The notes: generated by a model not told the origin, from the letters alone. Positions 42,440 through 51,575 are shown, counted from the first letter of the stretch. The stretch is 59,775 nt of DNA from Clostridium sp. (GCF_017888565.1 NZ_JAGHFX010000014.1:1-59775); one strand, 5' to 3'. A program made the numbers and translations.

Positions 42440-42552
42440 ATTTAGATAAAGTTGAAAATGAATTTAATTCCAATTAACTTATTTAGAATTTAAAATGAAG
42501 TTTAGCCTAATAAATTATATAGAATATTCATTAAAGAGTGGAGGATAAATAG

Positions 42553-43227
42553 ATGAATAACATTAAGAGAGTTATTAGTATTGGAGGACATCCATTAGAT
42601 GCAGAATTAATGGGAGGTCCATTAATTATAAAATATGCAGCATTAGGGGCAAAATGCACTTTTGTCCATGTTGTACAAGGAAGATTGGAAGGGACTAATG
42701 TTACAAAGGAAGAAAACGATAGATACGTTGAGAATCTAATTCAAGAAAATATCAATGTTGCAAAAGCAATGAATTCAGATTGCAAGTCATTTGGTTATAA
42801 TTCTAAAGAGCTTCCAACAGAAAATGAATTCATTGATATCCTAGTAAAATATTTTACTGATGAAAAAGTGGATTTAGTTATAACTCACTTTAGTGGAACA
42901 TTGCATCCAAGGCATTATTATACACACTATACAGTTAAAGAAGCAGTTAAGATATGTAGAAATAATGGCATGGATATAAAACTTTTATATGGAGAAAACT
43001 GTGAAGATTTAGTTGGATTTGTGCCACAAGCATATTATGAGCTAAGCGAAAGTGAAGTTGACACATGGTTCAATGCATTAAGAAAATATGAAATCTTTAA
43101 TGGAAAAGTAAATAGTGTTCCTTATTATGATTATTATAAAACTATGGGAAAAGTTAGAAGTATGGAATGTGGAAGTAGAAAGTTTACAAAAGCATATATG
43201 TATGCTTCATATATAGAAAACTTATAA
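42553..43227 (+). CDS. PIG-L/LmbE-family deacetylase
   Basis: 224 aa. VISIGGHPLDAELMGG is the zinc-binding motif (usually AHPDDxE; here HPLDAE). THFSGTLHPRHYYTHYTVKE supplies the later His. The family removes N-acetyl groups from amino sugars such as GlcNAc derivatives. In this operon it may deacetylate an imported N-acetylated sugar. The change of the first Asp to Leu in HPDD is notable. Confidence 0.8.
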   Translation: MNNIKRVISIGGHPLDAELMGGPLIIKYAALGAKCTFVHVVQGRLEGTNVTKEENDRYVENLIQENINVAKAMNSDCKSFGYNSKELPTENEFIDILVKYFTDEKVDLVITHFSGTLHPRHYYTHYTVKEAVKICRNNGMDIKLLYGENCEDLVGFVPQAYYELSESEVDTWFNALRKYEIFNGKVNSVPYYDYYKTMGKVRSMECGSRKFTKAYMYASYIENL

Positions 43228-43290
43228 AATTATTTTAATTAAATTAATTAGTTTTCTTATATATTATATAACACAATAAAAAGTTTATTT

Positions 43291-43333
43291 AAAAAGGATT
43301 TATGTGATTGAATTTTACATAGGTCCTTTTTAT
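43291..43333 (+). terminator. Intrinsic terminator of the PTS operon
   Basis: AAAAAGGA...ATGT...ACAT...TCCTTTTT stem. Confidence 0.75.
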
Positions 43334-43579
43334 ATGTTTATAAGTATATGGAATAAAAAATAAACAATAGAAAATTAAGAATTAATTTAATAAGATTAAG
43401 AAAATTTCTAGTTAATAAATATACCAACAAGTATTAAATGTGTTTTATGAAAATTTACTATATAAATAAATTATGTATGTGGTATTATTTACATATAAAA
43501 TAAATAATGGTATAAATTGCTTTTAGTAAAGTCTTTACTGAAAACTTTAAAGGAGAATTTAATTTAAGGGGGAATAAAA
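43334..43579. other. Intergenic region
   Basis: AT-rich, no gene. TATGTGGTATTATTTACATA at about 43475-43495 may be a promoter for the HTH membrane protein. Confidence 0.35.
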
Positions 43580-43936
43580 GTGTTAAAAGAAAAATTATTA
43601 CCAATTTCAATTTTTAGCTTAGCTATTTCACTTATTATTAGTGCTTCAATAATAGTTAATGGCATGGAAAACAATGGACGATTCATTGGGGATGGGATAA
43701 GCCAAGGATTATTTAATATTACTAATACAATTAATCAAGAAAATAATAATAACTTAGATTCAAAAGACATTTTATCATTGGATGAGGCATCACAATATTT
43801 GGGTATAAGCCAAGAAAGATTGACTCAAGTAATTATTAAAGATGATTCAATACCATGTGTACAAATATCTGGACAATTTATATTTAGTAAAAAGGCATTG
43901 GAAGAATGGGTAAAGACATCAAAATTTAAGATGTAG
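43580..43936 (+). CDS. Membrane-anchored protein with C-terminal excisionase-like HTH
   Basis: 118 aa. GTG start after GGGGG. An N-terminal span (LPISIFSLAISLIISASIIV) and a linker of about 45 residues are followed by LSLDEASQYLGISQERLTQV, then SIPCVQISGQFIFSKKALEE and WVKT, a MerR/excisionase (HTH_17) winged helix. The positive N-terminus (MLKEK) predicts N-in topology, which would put the HTH outside; the reverse orientation would let it bind DNA at the membrane. Unusual combination, function unknown. Confidence 0.65.
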   Translation: MLKEKLLPISIFSLAISLIISASIIVNGMENNGRFIGDGISQGLFNITNTINQENNNNLDSKDILSLDEASQYLGISQERLTQVIIKDDSIPCVQISGQFIFSKKALEEWVKTSKFKM

Positions 43937-43954
43937 TAATGGAGCCAAAGTAAA

Positions 43955-44308
43955 ATGAAAAAGATTAAAAAAGTAAGCTTGATAACAAGTATTGTTATTA
44001 TATTTGCTATATTATCATATATAAAGTTTTATACAGTTCAAGTTAAATTTAGTAATGATCCTACTGTTGCTATTATTAAAACTGATAATATTAAATTGTT
44101 AAGCAGTCATAATACAATAACAAAAGAAAGCATTTCTTATGATTGGTACAAAGAATATGGAGAATTACTATATGCAGATGAAATGGGCTATAAGTGGCAA
44201 AGAATACATTCTTTATCAATAATATCATGGTGGGTAATGTTATTCTATATTATTTCATTAATAGCTATGAATTTAATTAAGAAGAGAAACAAAGTTATAA
44301 AAATTTAA
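43955..44308 (+). CDS. Membrane protein with two spans (117 aa)
   Basis: Spans LITSIVIIFAILSYIKF and LSIISWWVMLFYIISLIAMN flank an extracytoplasmic loop (FSNDPTVAIIKTDNIKL, YDWYKEYGELLYADEMGYKW). Begins 18 bases after the HTH gene and is likely co-transcribed with it. Confidence 0.6.
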   Translation: MKKIKKVSLITSIVIIFAILSYIKFYTVQVKFSNDPTVAIIKTDNIKLLSSHNTITKESISYDWYKEYGELLYADEMGYKWQRIHSLSIISWWVMLFYIISLIAMNLIKKRNKVIKI

Positions 44309-44401
44309 TATAAATAGGTTATATAAAAGTTTTGTCTATATAGATCTTTAGAATATTTAAATATATATTTAAGATGTGAATTTGAAGAGAGAGCTTAAAA
44401 T

Positions 44402-44732
44402 ATGAGTTTAAAAATAAGAATATTTGATAATATTGATGCAGATATTGTTGGATGTGGGGCTATTTCAAGCTTTTGGGGAAGCGAAGATGAAAGTATATTA
44501 TTGACTATATTTGTTACACCAGAATTGCATGGTAAAGGGAGAGGTAAATCAATAATGGAAACGTTAGAAAAGATGAGTATTTTATAAGAGCAAAAAGAGT
44601 AGAAATACCAGCATCAATTACCGCGTGTGAATTTTATAAAAGGATGGGGGATATAAATATAAGAATGATGTGAAAGAATTAGATGATGAAGGTTATTATA
44701 GATTGGAAAAATTTGGGTTAGAAGATGACTAA
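44402..44732 (+). pseudogene. GNAT acetyltransferase with two frameshifts
   Basis: ISSFWGSEDESILLTIFVTP and ELHGKGRGKSIMETLEK are GNAT core motifs. A one-base loss near 44569 shifts the frame; the continuation is DEYFIRAKRVEIPASITACE, FYKRMG. A second shift near 44650 leads to YKYKNDVKELDDEGYYRLEK to the stop at 44732. Inactive. Confidence 0.72.
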
Positions 44733-45051
44733 TATAAGTTTTAATGGATTAAATCTTAAGTGAAATTAATGCTTTTACAATTATAAAACTAAAGAATTGG
44801 ACAACGTTATCAGTGGGGTTGGCACATGGATTTCATGGTGCTTTTATAAATAGCTGCTACACTAGTTTTAAATGAAACTTTTGGAATTGAAAAGGTTAAA
44901 CTTGAAGGTGATATAGGAGATATATTATATGGTATTGATACTAGTAATATAATTGAGTTAAATATAGATTTAATTAAAGAAAATAATTAAATAGCAATAT
45001 ATTGCTAGATAAAATATATGTTTTACAAATATTTATAAGAAGGTAAAAAGC
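44733..45051. other. Coding debris
   Basis: Frames such as LKNWTTLSVGLAHGFHGAFI and ETFGIEKVKLEGDIGDILYG, IDTSNIIELNI are protein-like but broken by stops. Source gene not recognised. The last 50 bases hold the ribosome binding site for the next gene. Confidence 0.4.
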
Positions 45052-45801
45052 ATGAATTATGAAGATGTTTTAAAAAGTGTTTCTATAGAGTATAAAAAGA
45101 TATTAAGAGATAATTTAGTTGGTATTTATGTACATGGATCAATTGCATTAGGTTGCTTCAATTGGGATAAAAGTGATATTGACTACATAGTTGTGGTTAA
45201 TAAACCATTAACAGAGGAGATAAAATTAAAATTTATGGACTTTACCATAGAGTTAAATAAACAAGCGCCACCAAAAGGGTTAGAAATGAGTGTGGTTTTA
45301 AAGGAGTATTGCACTAATTTTATATATCCAACTCCATATGAATTACATTTTTCTAATATGCATCTTGATTGGTACAATAGTGATTCAAAAGATTATTGTA
45401 AAAAAATGAGTGGGTTTGATAAAGATTTAGCTGCACATTTTACTATAATAAAAAATTCAGGAGTAGTTTTATATGGATTGACCATAAATGAGGTGTTTGC
45501 TGAAATTCCTAGAGAAGATTATCTAGATAGTATTAAAAATGACATATCTGATGCTAAATCTGAAGTTTATTATAATCCTGTTTATATACTTCTAAACTTA
45601 TGTAGAGTGCTAGCATATGTTAGAGACAACTTAATCCTTTCAAAAGAGAAAGGTGGAGAATGGGGATTATATAATTTAGATAAATGCTATCATAAAATTA
45701 TAAATGAGGCTCTGTATAGTTATAAGACAAATGAAATAATGAAAGTAGATGAAGAGGAAGCTAAAGAGTTTTCTGATTATATGTTGAAAAATATAAATTA
45801 A
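45052..45801 (+). CDS. AadA-like nucleotidyltransferase (DUF4111)
   Basis: 249 aa. LVGIYVHGSIALGCFNWDKS, DIDYIVVV is the nucleotidyltransferase active site (GS...DxD). The C-terminal DUF4111 domain includes PVYILLNLCRVLAYVRDNLI, SKEKGGEWGLYNL, as in aminoglycoside (3'') / (9) adenylyltransferases. Enzymes of this class adenylylate spectinomycin or streptomycin; whether this chromosomal form does so is unknown. Confidence 0.8.
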   Translation: MNYEDVLKSVSIEYKKILRDNLVGIYVHGSIALGCFNWDKSDIDYIVVVNKPLTEEIKLKFMDFTIELNKQAPPKGLEMSVVLKEYCTNFIYPTPYELHFSNMHLDWYNSDSKDYCKKMSGFDKDLAAHFTIIKNSGVVLYGLTINEVFAEIPREDYLDSIKNDISDAKSEVYYNPVYILLNLCRVLAYVRDNLILSKEKGGEWGLYNLDKCYHKIINEALYSYKTNEIMKVDEEEAKEFSDYMLKNIN

Positions 45802-45939
45802 CATGGTTCTTAATAAAAATAAATTAGTAATATGTAAGATGGATTTTAGGATTTAATTTGAAATATCGCTAAAATTGAATAATAATGTGCATATGATATA
45901 ATTTATATAATATATTTTATGAATGTGAGATGGATAAAA

Positions 45940-46764
45940 ATGAATTATAAAGAACTACAGCCTAATTGTGAAAAATGCTTTGGATTATGTTGTGTTGCAC
46001 TATACTTTTCAGCTATGGATGGATTTCCAGTTAATAAGGACTCAGGTAAACCTTGTATAAATTTAGCAGGTGATTTTAAATGTAAAGTTCATAAAGATCT
46101 TAATAAGAAAGGTTTAAAAGGCTGTATAGCATATGATTGCATTGGGGCAGGTCAAAAGGTAGCTCAAGTTACTTATTCAGGACATGATTGGAAAGAAAAA
46201 TCTGTGCATTCAAAAGAAATGTTTGATGTTTTTATTATTATGAAGCAACTCCATGAAATGCTTTGGTATCTTAATGAAGCTATTAGGCTGCAATATAATA
46301 ATAATATAAATAAAGACAAGCTGATTAAAAAAATAGATGAAATAGAAAATTTAACACATTTAGAAGCAAAATCAATCATAAATTTAGATTTAACATCAAT
46401 TAGAATAGGAGTTAATACTTTGCTTTTACAAACTAGTGAATTCTTAAGGAAAAAAGTTAATAATGGAAAAAATTCTTTGAAAGGTAAAAAAGCTCTAGGT
46501 GGAGCTCTAAATCTTATGGGGGCTGATCTTAGAAAGAAGGATTTAAAAGGAGTAAATTTAAGTGGGGCTTTTCTAATTGCAGCAAATTTAAGAGAAGTGG
46601 ATTTAAGCTTTACAGACTTAATTGGAGCTGATTTAAGAGATGCTAATTTAAGTGGAGCTAATTTAAGTAACAGCATTTTCATAACACAGGCTCAAATTAA
46701 TAGTGCTAAAGGTGATGCTAATACAAGATTACCTAAATCCATTATTAAACCAAGCAACTGGTAG
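45940..46764 (+). CDS. Cys-rich YkgJ-like domain fused to pentapeptide repeats
   Basis: 274 aa. Two starts are possible (45919, 45940); neither has a strong ribosome binding site. NCEKCFGLCCVALYFSAMDG, PCINLAGDFKCKVHKDLNKK, GLKGCIAYDCIGAGQ holds nine Cys, like the metal-binding YkgJ group. A helical middle region follows, then about ten A(D/N)LxX repeats (GADLRKKDLKGVNLSGAFLI, GADLRDANLSGANLSNS) forming a right-handed beta helix. Related fusions are annotated as pentapeptide proteins of unknown function; gyrase protection is possible only by analogy. Confidence 0.75.
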   Translation: MNYKELQPNCEKCFGLCCVALYFSAMDGFPVNKDSGKPCINLAGDFKCKVHKDLNKKGLKGCIAYDCIGAGQKVAQVTYSGHDWKEKSVHSKEMFDVFIIMKQLHEMLWYLNEAIRLQYNNNINKDKLIKKIDEIENLTHLEAKSIINLDLTSIRIGVNTLLLQTSEFLRKKVNNGKNSLKGKKALGGALNLMGADLRKKDLKGVNLSGAFLIAANLREVDLSFTDLIGADLRDANLSGANLSNSIFITQAQINSAKGDANTRLPKSIIKPSNW

Positions 46765-46813
46765 AGAATGAAGTTTACAAGTAGAATTTAGCAATAACTA
46801 ATGAAACATAGAA

Positions 46814-46924
46814 AATTATAAAAGATATGGATTTATAGAAGGAGGATTGCTAGTAAGTTATCGTATTCATAAAGATGGTAATTATTATAATACAGTCATT
46901 ATGGGAAAGTTTTTAGCTAGTTAA
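46814..46924 (+). pseudogene. C-terminal fragment of a GNAT acetyltransferase
   Basis: NYKRYGFIEGGLLVSYRIHK, DGNYYNTVIMGKFLAS is the usual GNAT C-terminus (LYKxxGFxxEG...YxDxxxM). No start or N-terminal part. Confidence 0.6.
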
Positions 46925-46975
46925 TTAATTAATGAAATTGATTTTGTAATAAGAAAAATGGAGAGGGAGAAATAA

Positions 46976-47896
46976 ATGGTTAATACAAATAATGAAATTT
47001 TAGATCAATATATTGTCTTAAAAAAATATATAAATGATAAAGAACATAAAAAGATAAAAGATTTAGAGTGTATTTGTATCAATAAAGATAAAGTAAATTT
47101 AAAATTAGAATTAGAATATAGGACACAAATTAATAAGGACTATAAAAATGATTCAAATGACATAAATGAATATTTATACTACATCAATGATAAGTTAGTT
47201 GGATATTTGGGAGTTTCATGTTTTGGCGGAAATATTGCCGAAATTAATGGAATGGTTCATCCTGATTTTAGAAGAAGAAAGATTTTTACTAAGCTTGTAG
47301 AAATGGCTATTGAGGAATGTAAAAGAAGAAACTTTAATAAGGTTTTATTACTTGGAGATGAAAAGTCAAATTCTGCAACAGAATTCATAAAGAATACAAA
47401 ATCTAGTTATTCATTTTCAGAGTGTAGGATGGAATGTGATAGTTGGGACTTATATAAACAAAATAAAGGTATTTTATTAAAAACTGCAAAAAATAAGGAT
47501 ATAGATCAAATAGATAATTTAAATGAAATCTTCTTTGGAGAAGGCTGTAATGAGATAATATTACCAGAAGATGATGAAAAGAATAACATTAGTACTTATC
47601 TAATTCAAGTAGATGACAAAATAATTGGTAAAATAAAAGTAAGTAAGGAGTTCAATTCAGCATTTATTAGTGGATTTGGAATAATCCCTGAATATAGGAA
47701 TAAGGGATATGGAAGAGCGGTTTTGATGCAAGTCTTGAATTATTTAAAGCATGATGGAATAAATAAAGCTGCCTTAGATGTTGAGATAAAAAATAAAAAT
47801 GCATTGAATTTATATAAATCTTGTGGATTTAAAGAAAAATCAACTATGAATTATTACGAGATAAATGGCACAGTCTCAGAAATTTATTTAATATAA
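46976..47896 (+). CDS. Tandem GNAT acetyltransferase
   Basis: 306 aa with GAGAGGGAG ribosome binding site. N-terminal GNAT: INGMVHPDFRRRKIFTKLVE. C-terminal GNAT: ISGFGIIPEYRNKGYGRAVL, ALNLYKSCGFKEKSTMNYYE. The first acetyl-CoA loop (RRRKIF) lacks the GxG, so only the second domain is likely catalytic. Confidence 0.82.
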   Translation: MVNTNNEILDQYIVLKKYINDKEHKKIKDLECICINKDKVNLKLELEYRTQINKDYKNDSNDINEYLYYINDKLVGYLGVSCFGGNIAEINGMVHPDFRRRKIFTKLVEMAIEECKRRNFNKVLLLGDEKSNSATEFIKNTKSSYSFSECRMECDSWDLYKQNKGILLKTAKNKDIDQIDNLNEIFFGEGCNEIILPEDDEKNNISTYLIQVDDKIIGKIKVSKEFNSAFISGFGIIPEYRNKGYGRAVLMQVLNYLKHDGINKAALDVEIKNKNALNLYKSCGFKEKSTMNYYEINGTVSEIYLI

Positions 47897-47932
47897 AATT
47901 TATTCAATTTCAAGTAAGCTTTATTTTATTAA

Positions 47933-47977
47933 AAAGTTCTTAAAGAATGGAAAAAGCATCTTTAAGAACTTTTTTTA
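47933..47977 (+). terminator. Intrinsic terminator
   Basis: AAAGTTCTTAAAGA / TCTTTAAGAACTTT with T7. Confidence 0.85.
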
Positions 47978-48119
47978 TAATCTTTTAACCTTAAAGAATA
48001 AATATTTTAATTTGTTCAACATCTTTTAACAATAATACTTTATTGATAAACAACAAAATATTATTGACTTACTATGATTAATAAATTAATATATAAGTAT
48101 ATGAGGTGAAAGGTAGTGC

Positions 48120-48272
48120 TATGAAAATGTAGGTGTTTCTACTGATGATGGGTTTAGACCTTTTTCAAATAATCAATATAAAATTACATGGGTAGATAAT
48201 GATACTGTTAAATTAGAATACGATTTTGGAAGTTCAGGGATATGGAAAACTGAATTTATAGATCTTAATTAA
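48120..48272 (+). pseudogene. C-terminal fragment of a small secreted protein (DUF5412-like)
   Basis: YENVGVSTDDGFRPFSNNQY, KITWVDNDTVKLEYDFGSSG, IWKTEFIDLN has the beta pattern of the end of DUF5412-type proteins. There is a ribosome-binding-site-like AGGTGAAAGG upstream but no start in this frame. Confidence 0.4.
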
Positions 48273-48288
48273 AAAGGAGTGTGTTATT

Positions 48289-48603
48289 ATGATTATTTTA
48301 CTTAATCCTGCTAGTTTATTTCTTGGTTTAATTGCATGGATACTTCCAATTATTAGTCTTATACAATACAAGAAAAATGAAAATAAGAGTTGGATTATTC
48401 TTTCAATTATTAGTATCAGTTCTTGTACAATTTCTTTGTTTTTACAGATTATTTATAACAATCATTTGGTTCAAATAAATGATTGGTCTGCTCTTATGGA
48501 TATGACTGATGCATTGGTACTTGTATCAGCAGTTCTAGTTGTAGTTACTATAATTTTAAACACAGTAACTACATTTATATATTATAAAAAATCAGAAATT
48601 TAA
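48289..48603 (+). CDS. Membrane protein (104 aa)
   Basis: AAAGGAG ribosome binding site. Three spans (LFLGLIAWILPIISLIQY, IILSIISISSCTISLFLQII, ALVLVSAVLVVVTIILNTVT) with the loop NDWSALMDMTDAL. Family not recognised with certainty. Confidence 0.6.
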   Translation: MIILLNPASLFLGLIAWILPIISLIQYKKNENKSWIILSIISISSCTISLFLQIIYNNHLVQINDWSALMDMTDALVLVSAVLVVVTIILNTVTTFIYYKKSEI

Positions 48604-48976
48604 TATTTAAAATCAGAATTGATAATATTAATATAACTGATTTAACCTTTTAGTATAACAAAGAGGAAATAAAGAGGTTATCAGTTAAATTAATAATTTT
48701 TAAATCTAATATTTATACTAAAGTTATACAAAGATAATTGAAATGTGGTTATATTAAATAGTAAAGTATAATTAAAATGTATTAAATTTCTATTTTAATA
48801 GAGAATTAATTGAATTATTATAAGAAAATAGTTAAATATTAATATTATTATAAAGATTAGAAGAAATATTAGTATATTTGTGGTATAATAAATATAACAA
48901 CAGGTAGTTCCTAAAAGTTTTTAGCTGTAGGAGCTACTTTTTTAATTACAATTAAAACACTTAAGGGGGTTATTTT
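48604..48976. other. Intergenic region and CarD leader
   Basis: No gene. TTTGTGGTATAATA (about 48878-48891) is an extended -10 promoter, immediately followed by a terminator-like hairpin (separate entry) and the ribosome binding site of the CarD gene. Confidence 0.5.
48903..48943 (+). terminator. Terminator hairpin in the 5' leader of the CarD gene
   Basis: GTAGTTCCTA / TAGGAGCTAC with T6, starting about 10 bases after the predicted transcription start and 30 bases before the gene. It may attenuate the transcript. Confidence 0.6.
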
Positions 48977-49465
48977 ATGTTTAAAATAAATGATTATGTT
49001 GTATATGGTTCAAATGGAGTTTGTAAAGTTACAGATATAGAGCAGGTAACTTTAAGAAATGAAGAGTTAGAGTATTATATTTTATCACCAGTTTATAATG
49101 AAAAGATGACTATCAAAACACCTGTAAATAATCAAAGAATATTAATGAGGGATCTTATGACAAAAGCTGAAATAGTGAATTTATTGAAAGAAATTTCAAA
49201 AAATGAGACTGTTGACATCGAAGATTCAAGAAGAAGAGTTGAAGAATATAAGGCTATAATAAAAAGAGGTAATGCTGAGGAACTTATAAAGGTTATAAAT
49301 TCAATAAAATTAGAAAAAGATGAAAAAAATTCAATAGGTAAAAAACTTAACAAAACAGACGAAGATATTATGATTAGTGCTAGCAAACAATTATATCAAG
49401 AAATGGCAATAGTCCTAGAAATTGATGTAGATGAAGTTCAAGATTATATTGCAAATAATATTTAA
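48977..49465 (+). CDS. CarD-family transcriptional regulator
   Basis: 162 aa. KINDYVVYGSNGVCKVTDIE and EYYILSPVYNEKMTIKTPVN form the CarD/TRCF RNA-polymerase-interaction domain; the C-terminal helical domain (LTYQE-like QLYQEMAIVLEIDVDEVQDY) completes the CdnL/CarD pattern. These proteins bind RNA polymerase beta and tune promoter opening. GGGGG ribosome binding site. Confidence 0.87.
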   Translation: MFKINDYVVYGSNGVCKVTDIEQVTLRNEELEYYILSPVYNEKMTIKTPVNNQRILMRDLMTKAEIVNLLKEISKNETVDIEDSRRRVEEYKAIIKRGNAEELIKVINSIKLEKDEKNSIGKKLNKTDEDIMISASKQLYQEMAIVLEIDVDEVQDYIANNI

Positions 49466-49712
49466 AATAAATTATAAGGTTAATTTTAATATAATATGTA
49501 TCTTTAAATTATTAATTTATATCTATATAAATGATAGGTCTAGAAAAAAGTATATTTTACAGTTAAATCTTTTATAAGAAATAAACCTATTTTATTTAAT
49601 CTAGTAATATGAAGTAGTATACCAAGATTAAAATAGCGTTTATGAAATTTAATGTTTGTTAAATTATATTATAATCATTACTATAAATTACATAAGTTAA
49701 AGTTCTAGACTT
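49466..49712. other. Intergenic region
   Basis: No gene or repeat recognised between the CarD gene and the terminator of the convergent ABC operon. Confidence 0.4.
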
Positions 49713-49751
49713 AAAATGACTGTTACACAATTATTGTGAAACAGCCATTTT
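49713..49751 (-). terminator. Terminator of the HrtAB-like operon
   Basis: AAAATGGCTGTTTCACAA (read on -) pairs with its near-complement across a 3-base loop. Confidence 0.7.
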
Positions 49752-49755
49752 AAAG

Positions 49756-50448
49756 TTAAATTTTCTTTTCTATAGTTATGTTCCCATTTTCAATTCTATA
49801 TATTGTATCTACTAAATCAAGAATACGCTCATCATGAGTTACCATTAAAGCAGCTTTATTATATTTTTTTATCTCATCTTTAATCATAGTAACAACTTCA
49901 CGACCTCGATTGCTATCCAAACTTGCTGTTGGTTCATCTGCTAAAATTATATCAGGATGATTCATTAAAGCTCTTGCTATTGCAACTCTTTGCTTTTCAC
50001 CACCAGATAATTTGGAAGGATAGTGATTAAGTCTATGTTCAAGTCCAAAATCTTTTAAAAGCTTATTAGCATAATCATTAACTTCTTTTTTGTCTTTATT
50101 TTTAGAAAGCTTTGGTATTAATTTTAGTTGATCAATAACTGTTAAATAAGGTATTAGTTGATGTGATTGAAAAACAAATCCTATTTGATTTCTTCTTATA
50201 TCAGCTAATTCCTTTTTATTTTTCTCACTTAAATTTGTATCTCCAATTATTATTTCACCACTACTTGCTGAAAGCAATGCGCCAGCAATAGATAAAAATG
50301 TACTTTTACCAGAGCCAGAAGGGCCAACAATAGCAACAAATTCACCTTGTTTAACATTAATTGAAATATTATTTAAAACAGTATTTTCAGTATCGCCATC
50401 TTTGTATGTTTTAGTTATACTTTTTAATTGAAGTGCGTATTTTTTCAT
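49756..50448 (-). CDS. ABC transporter ATPase, HrtA/LolD-like
   Basis: 230 aa. Walker A GPSGSGKST, Q-loop IGFVFQSHQLIPYLTVIDQL, signature LSGGEKQR, Walker B PDIILADEPTASLD and His in VTHDE. It belongs to the MacB/HrtA group that pairs with FtsX-type permeases to extrude haem or peptides. The ATG overlaps the permease stop (TAATG). Confidence 0.85.
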   Translation of the reverse strand: MKKYALQLKSITKTYKDGDTENTVLNNISINVKQGEFVAIVGPSGSGKSTFLSIAGALLSASSGEIIIGDTNLSEKNKKELADIRRNQIGFVFQSHQLIPYLTVIDQLKLIPKLSKNKDKKEVNDYANKLLKDFGLEHRLNHYPSKLSGGEKQRVAIARALMNHPDIILADEPTASLDSNRGREVVTMIKDEIKKYNKAALMVTHDERILDLVDTIYRIENGNITIEKKI

Positions 50449-51575
50449 TAATAATTACCTCCTATTGCAGAAATAGCATCTACTTTTCTTATTTTTCTTA
50501 TAGAAAATAGACTACTTAATAATGCTATTGCTATAAATAATAGTGAAACTAAAGCTCCATCTTTATAACTTAATACAAAAGGCATGCTTGCTGGTAATAC
50601 ACTGGCTAAAGAAAATGTTAATATATTTCCGATGACCATGCTTATTATTGAAAGCATAAATACTTGAGATGTTAAAGAGACTGATAAAGTTGACATTTTA
50701 GCTCCTAAAGCTTTTAACACTCCGATTTCAGGTAACTTTTGCATAGTTGTTATATAGAAAAATACTCCAACTATAAATGAAGATATTATTAATAAAAATA
50801 CTAACATCATAAGAATAGTAGCCTGTTCTTGTGAATGTCCAGGAACATTTGAAATTACTTCACTTTTAGTTAATAAAACTTTTTTGTCTAAATTATCATT
50901 AACAAGGTTAGTAAGTAAATCTAGATTTTCTGAAGACTTGTCCATATTAATAGCTAATGCTTGAAAATCATTATAATCCCTACCAGTAGCAGAAGTCATT
51001 ATTTCTTTATATGTATCTAAAGATATTACCCCTACAGAAATATGTGCATACATTTGATTTTTAGTAAATCCAACTACAGTTAATTCTAAATTAGAAGATG
51101 TATCTTTGATTTTATCTCCAATTTCTATACCATCTTCTTTAAATGAGTTGTTTAAAACTATTTCTCTATCATTATTTAAGGTATTTCCTTCAATAACTTC
51201 AGGCATAAGAAAAGCTGATGGTTCAATAGCTAAGTAAACTAAATTGATTTTCTTATCTAAGGAATCCATAATGAAATTACTTGTATGTAAATTAATAGGT
51301 GTAGTATTTTCATTTAAATATATCAATTCATTAAGGCTATTTAATTTCTTTAAAGCATCGTTCTCAATAACAGAACGAGTAATTAATTTATCTGCAGAAT
51401 CATCTAAAATATAATAATTTGCTTTAGAATTTTCAATTGAAGAGCCAGTAGCTGCAGATAACCCTTTTGCAATACCTGATAAAAATAGTACTAGAAATAT
51501 AATAAGAGTTAAAATTCCGATTATCAAACCAAATCTAGCCTTATTGTGCTTTAGTTCTTTTAGTGCTAAAAACAT
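50448..51575 (-). CDS. FtsX-family permease, HrtB-like
   Basis: 375 aa. MFLALKELKHNKARFGLIIG opening, then one span (ILTLIIFLVLFLSGIAKGL), a large extracytoplasmic domain (about 40-235) and three C-terminal spans (LMMLVFLLIISSFIVGVFFY; KLPEIGVLKALGAKMSTLSV between). The opening and the IGVLKALGA loop match HrtB of haem exporters. No HssRS or haem regulator lies next to it, so haem is a guess. AAGGAG ribosome binding site. Confidence 0.82.
   Translation of the reverse strand: MFLALKELKHNKARFGLIIGILTLIIFLVLFLSGIAKGLSAATGSSIENSKANYYILDDSADKLITRSVIENDALKKLNSLNELIYLNENTTPINLHTSNFIMDSLDKKINLVYLAIEPSAFLMPEVIEGNTLNNDREIVLNNSFKEDGIEIGDKIKDTSSNLELTVVGFTKNQMYAHISVGVISLDTYKEIMTSATGRDYNDFQALAINMDKSSENLDLLTNLVNDNLDKKVLLTKSEVISNVPGHSQEQATILMMLVFLLIISSFIVGVFFYITTMQKLPEIGVLKALGAKMSTLSVSLTSQVFMLSIISMVIGNILTFSLASVLPASMPFVLSYKDGALVSLLFIAIALLSSLFSIRKIRKVDAISAIGGNY

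Noticed and set aside
46173..46682. Antisense open frame opposite the pentapeptide-repeat gene
   Set aside because: Its Leu/Lys/Ser-rich repeats are the mirror of the A(D/N)LxX repeats; no start signal.
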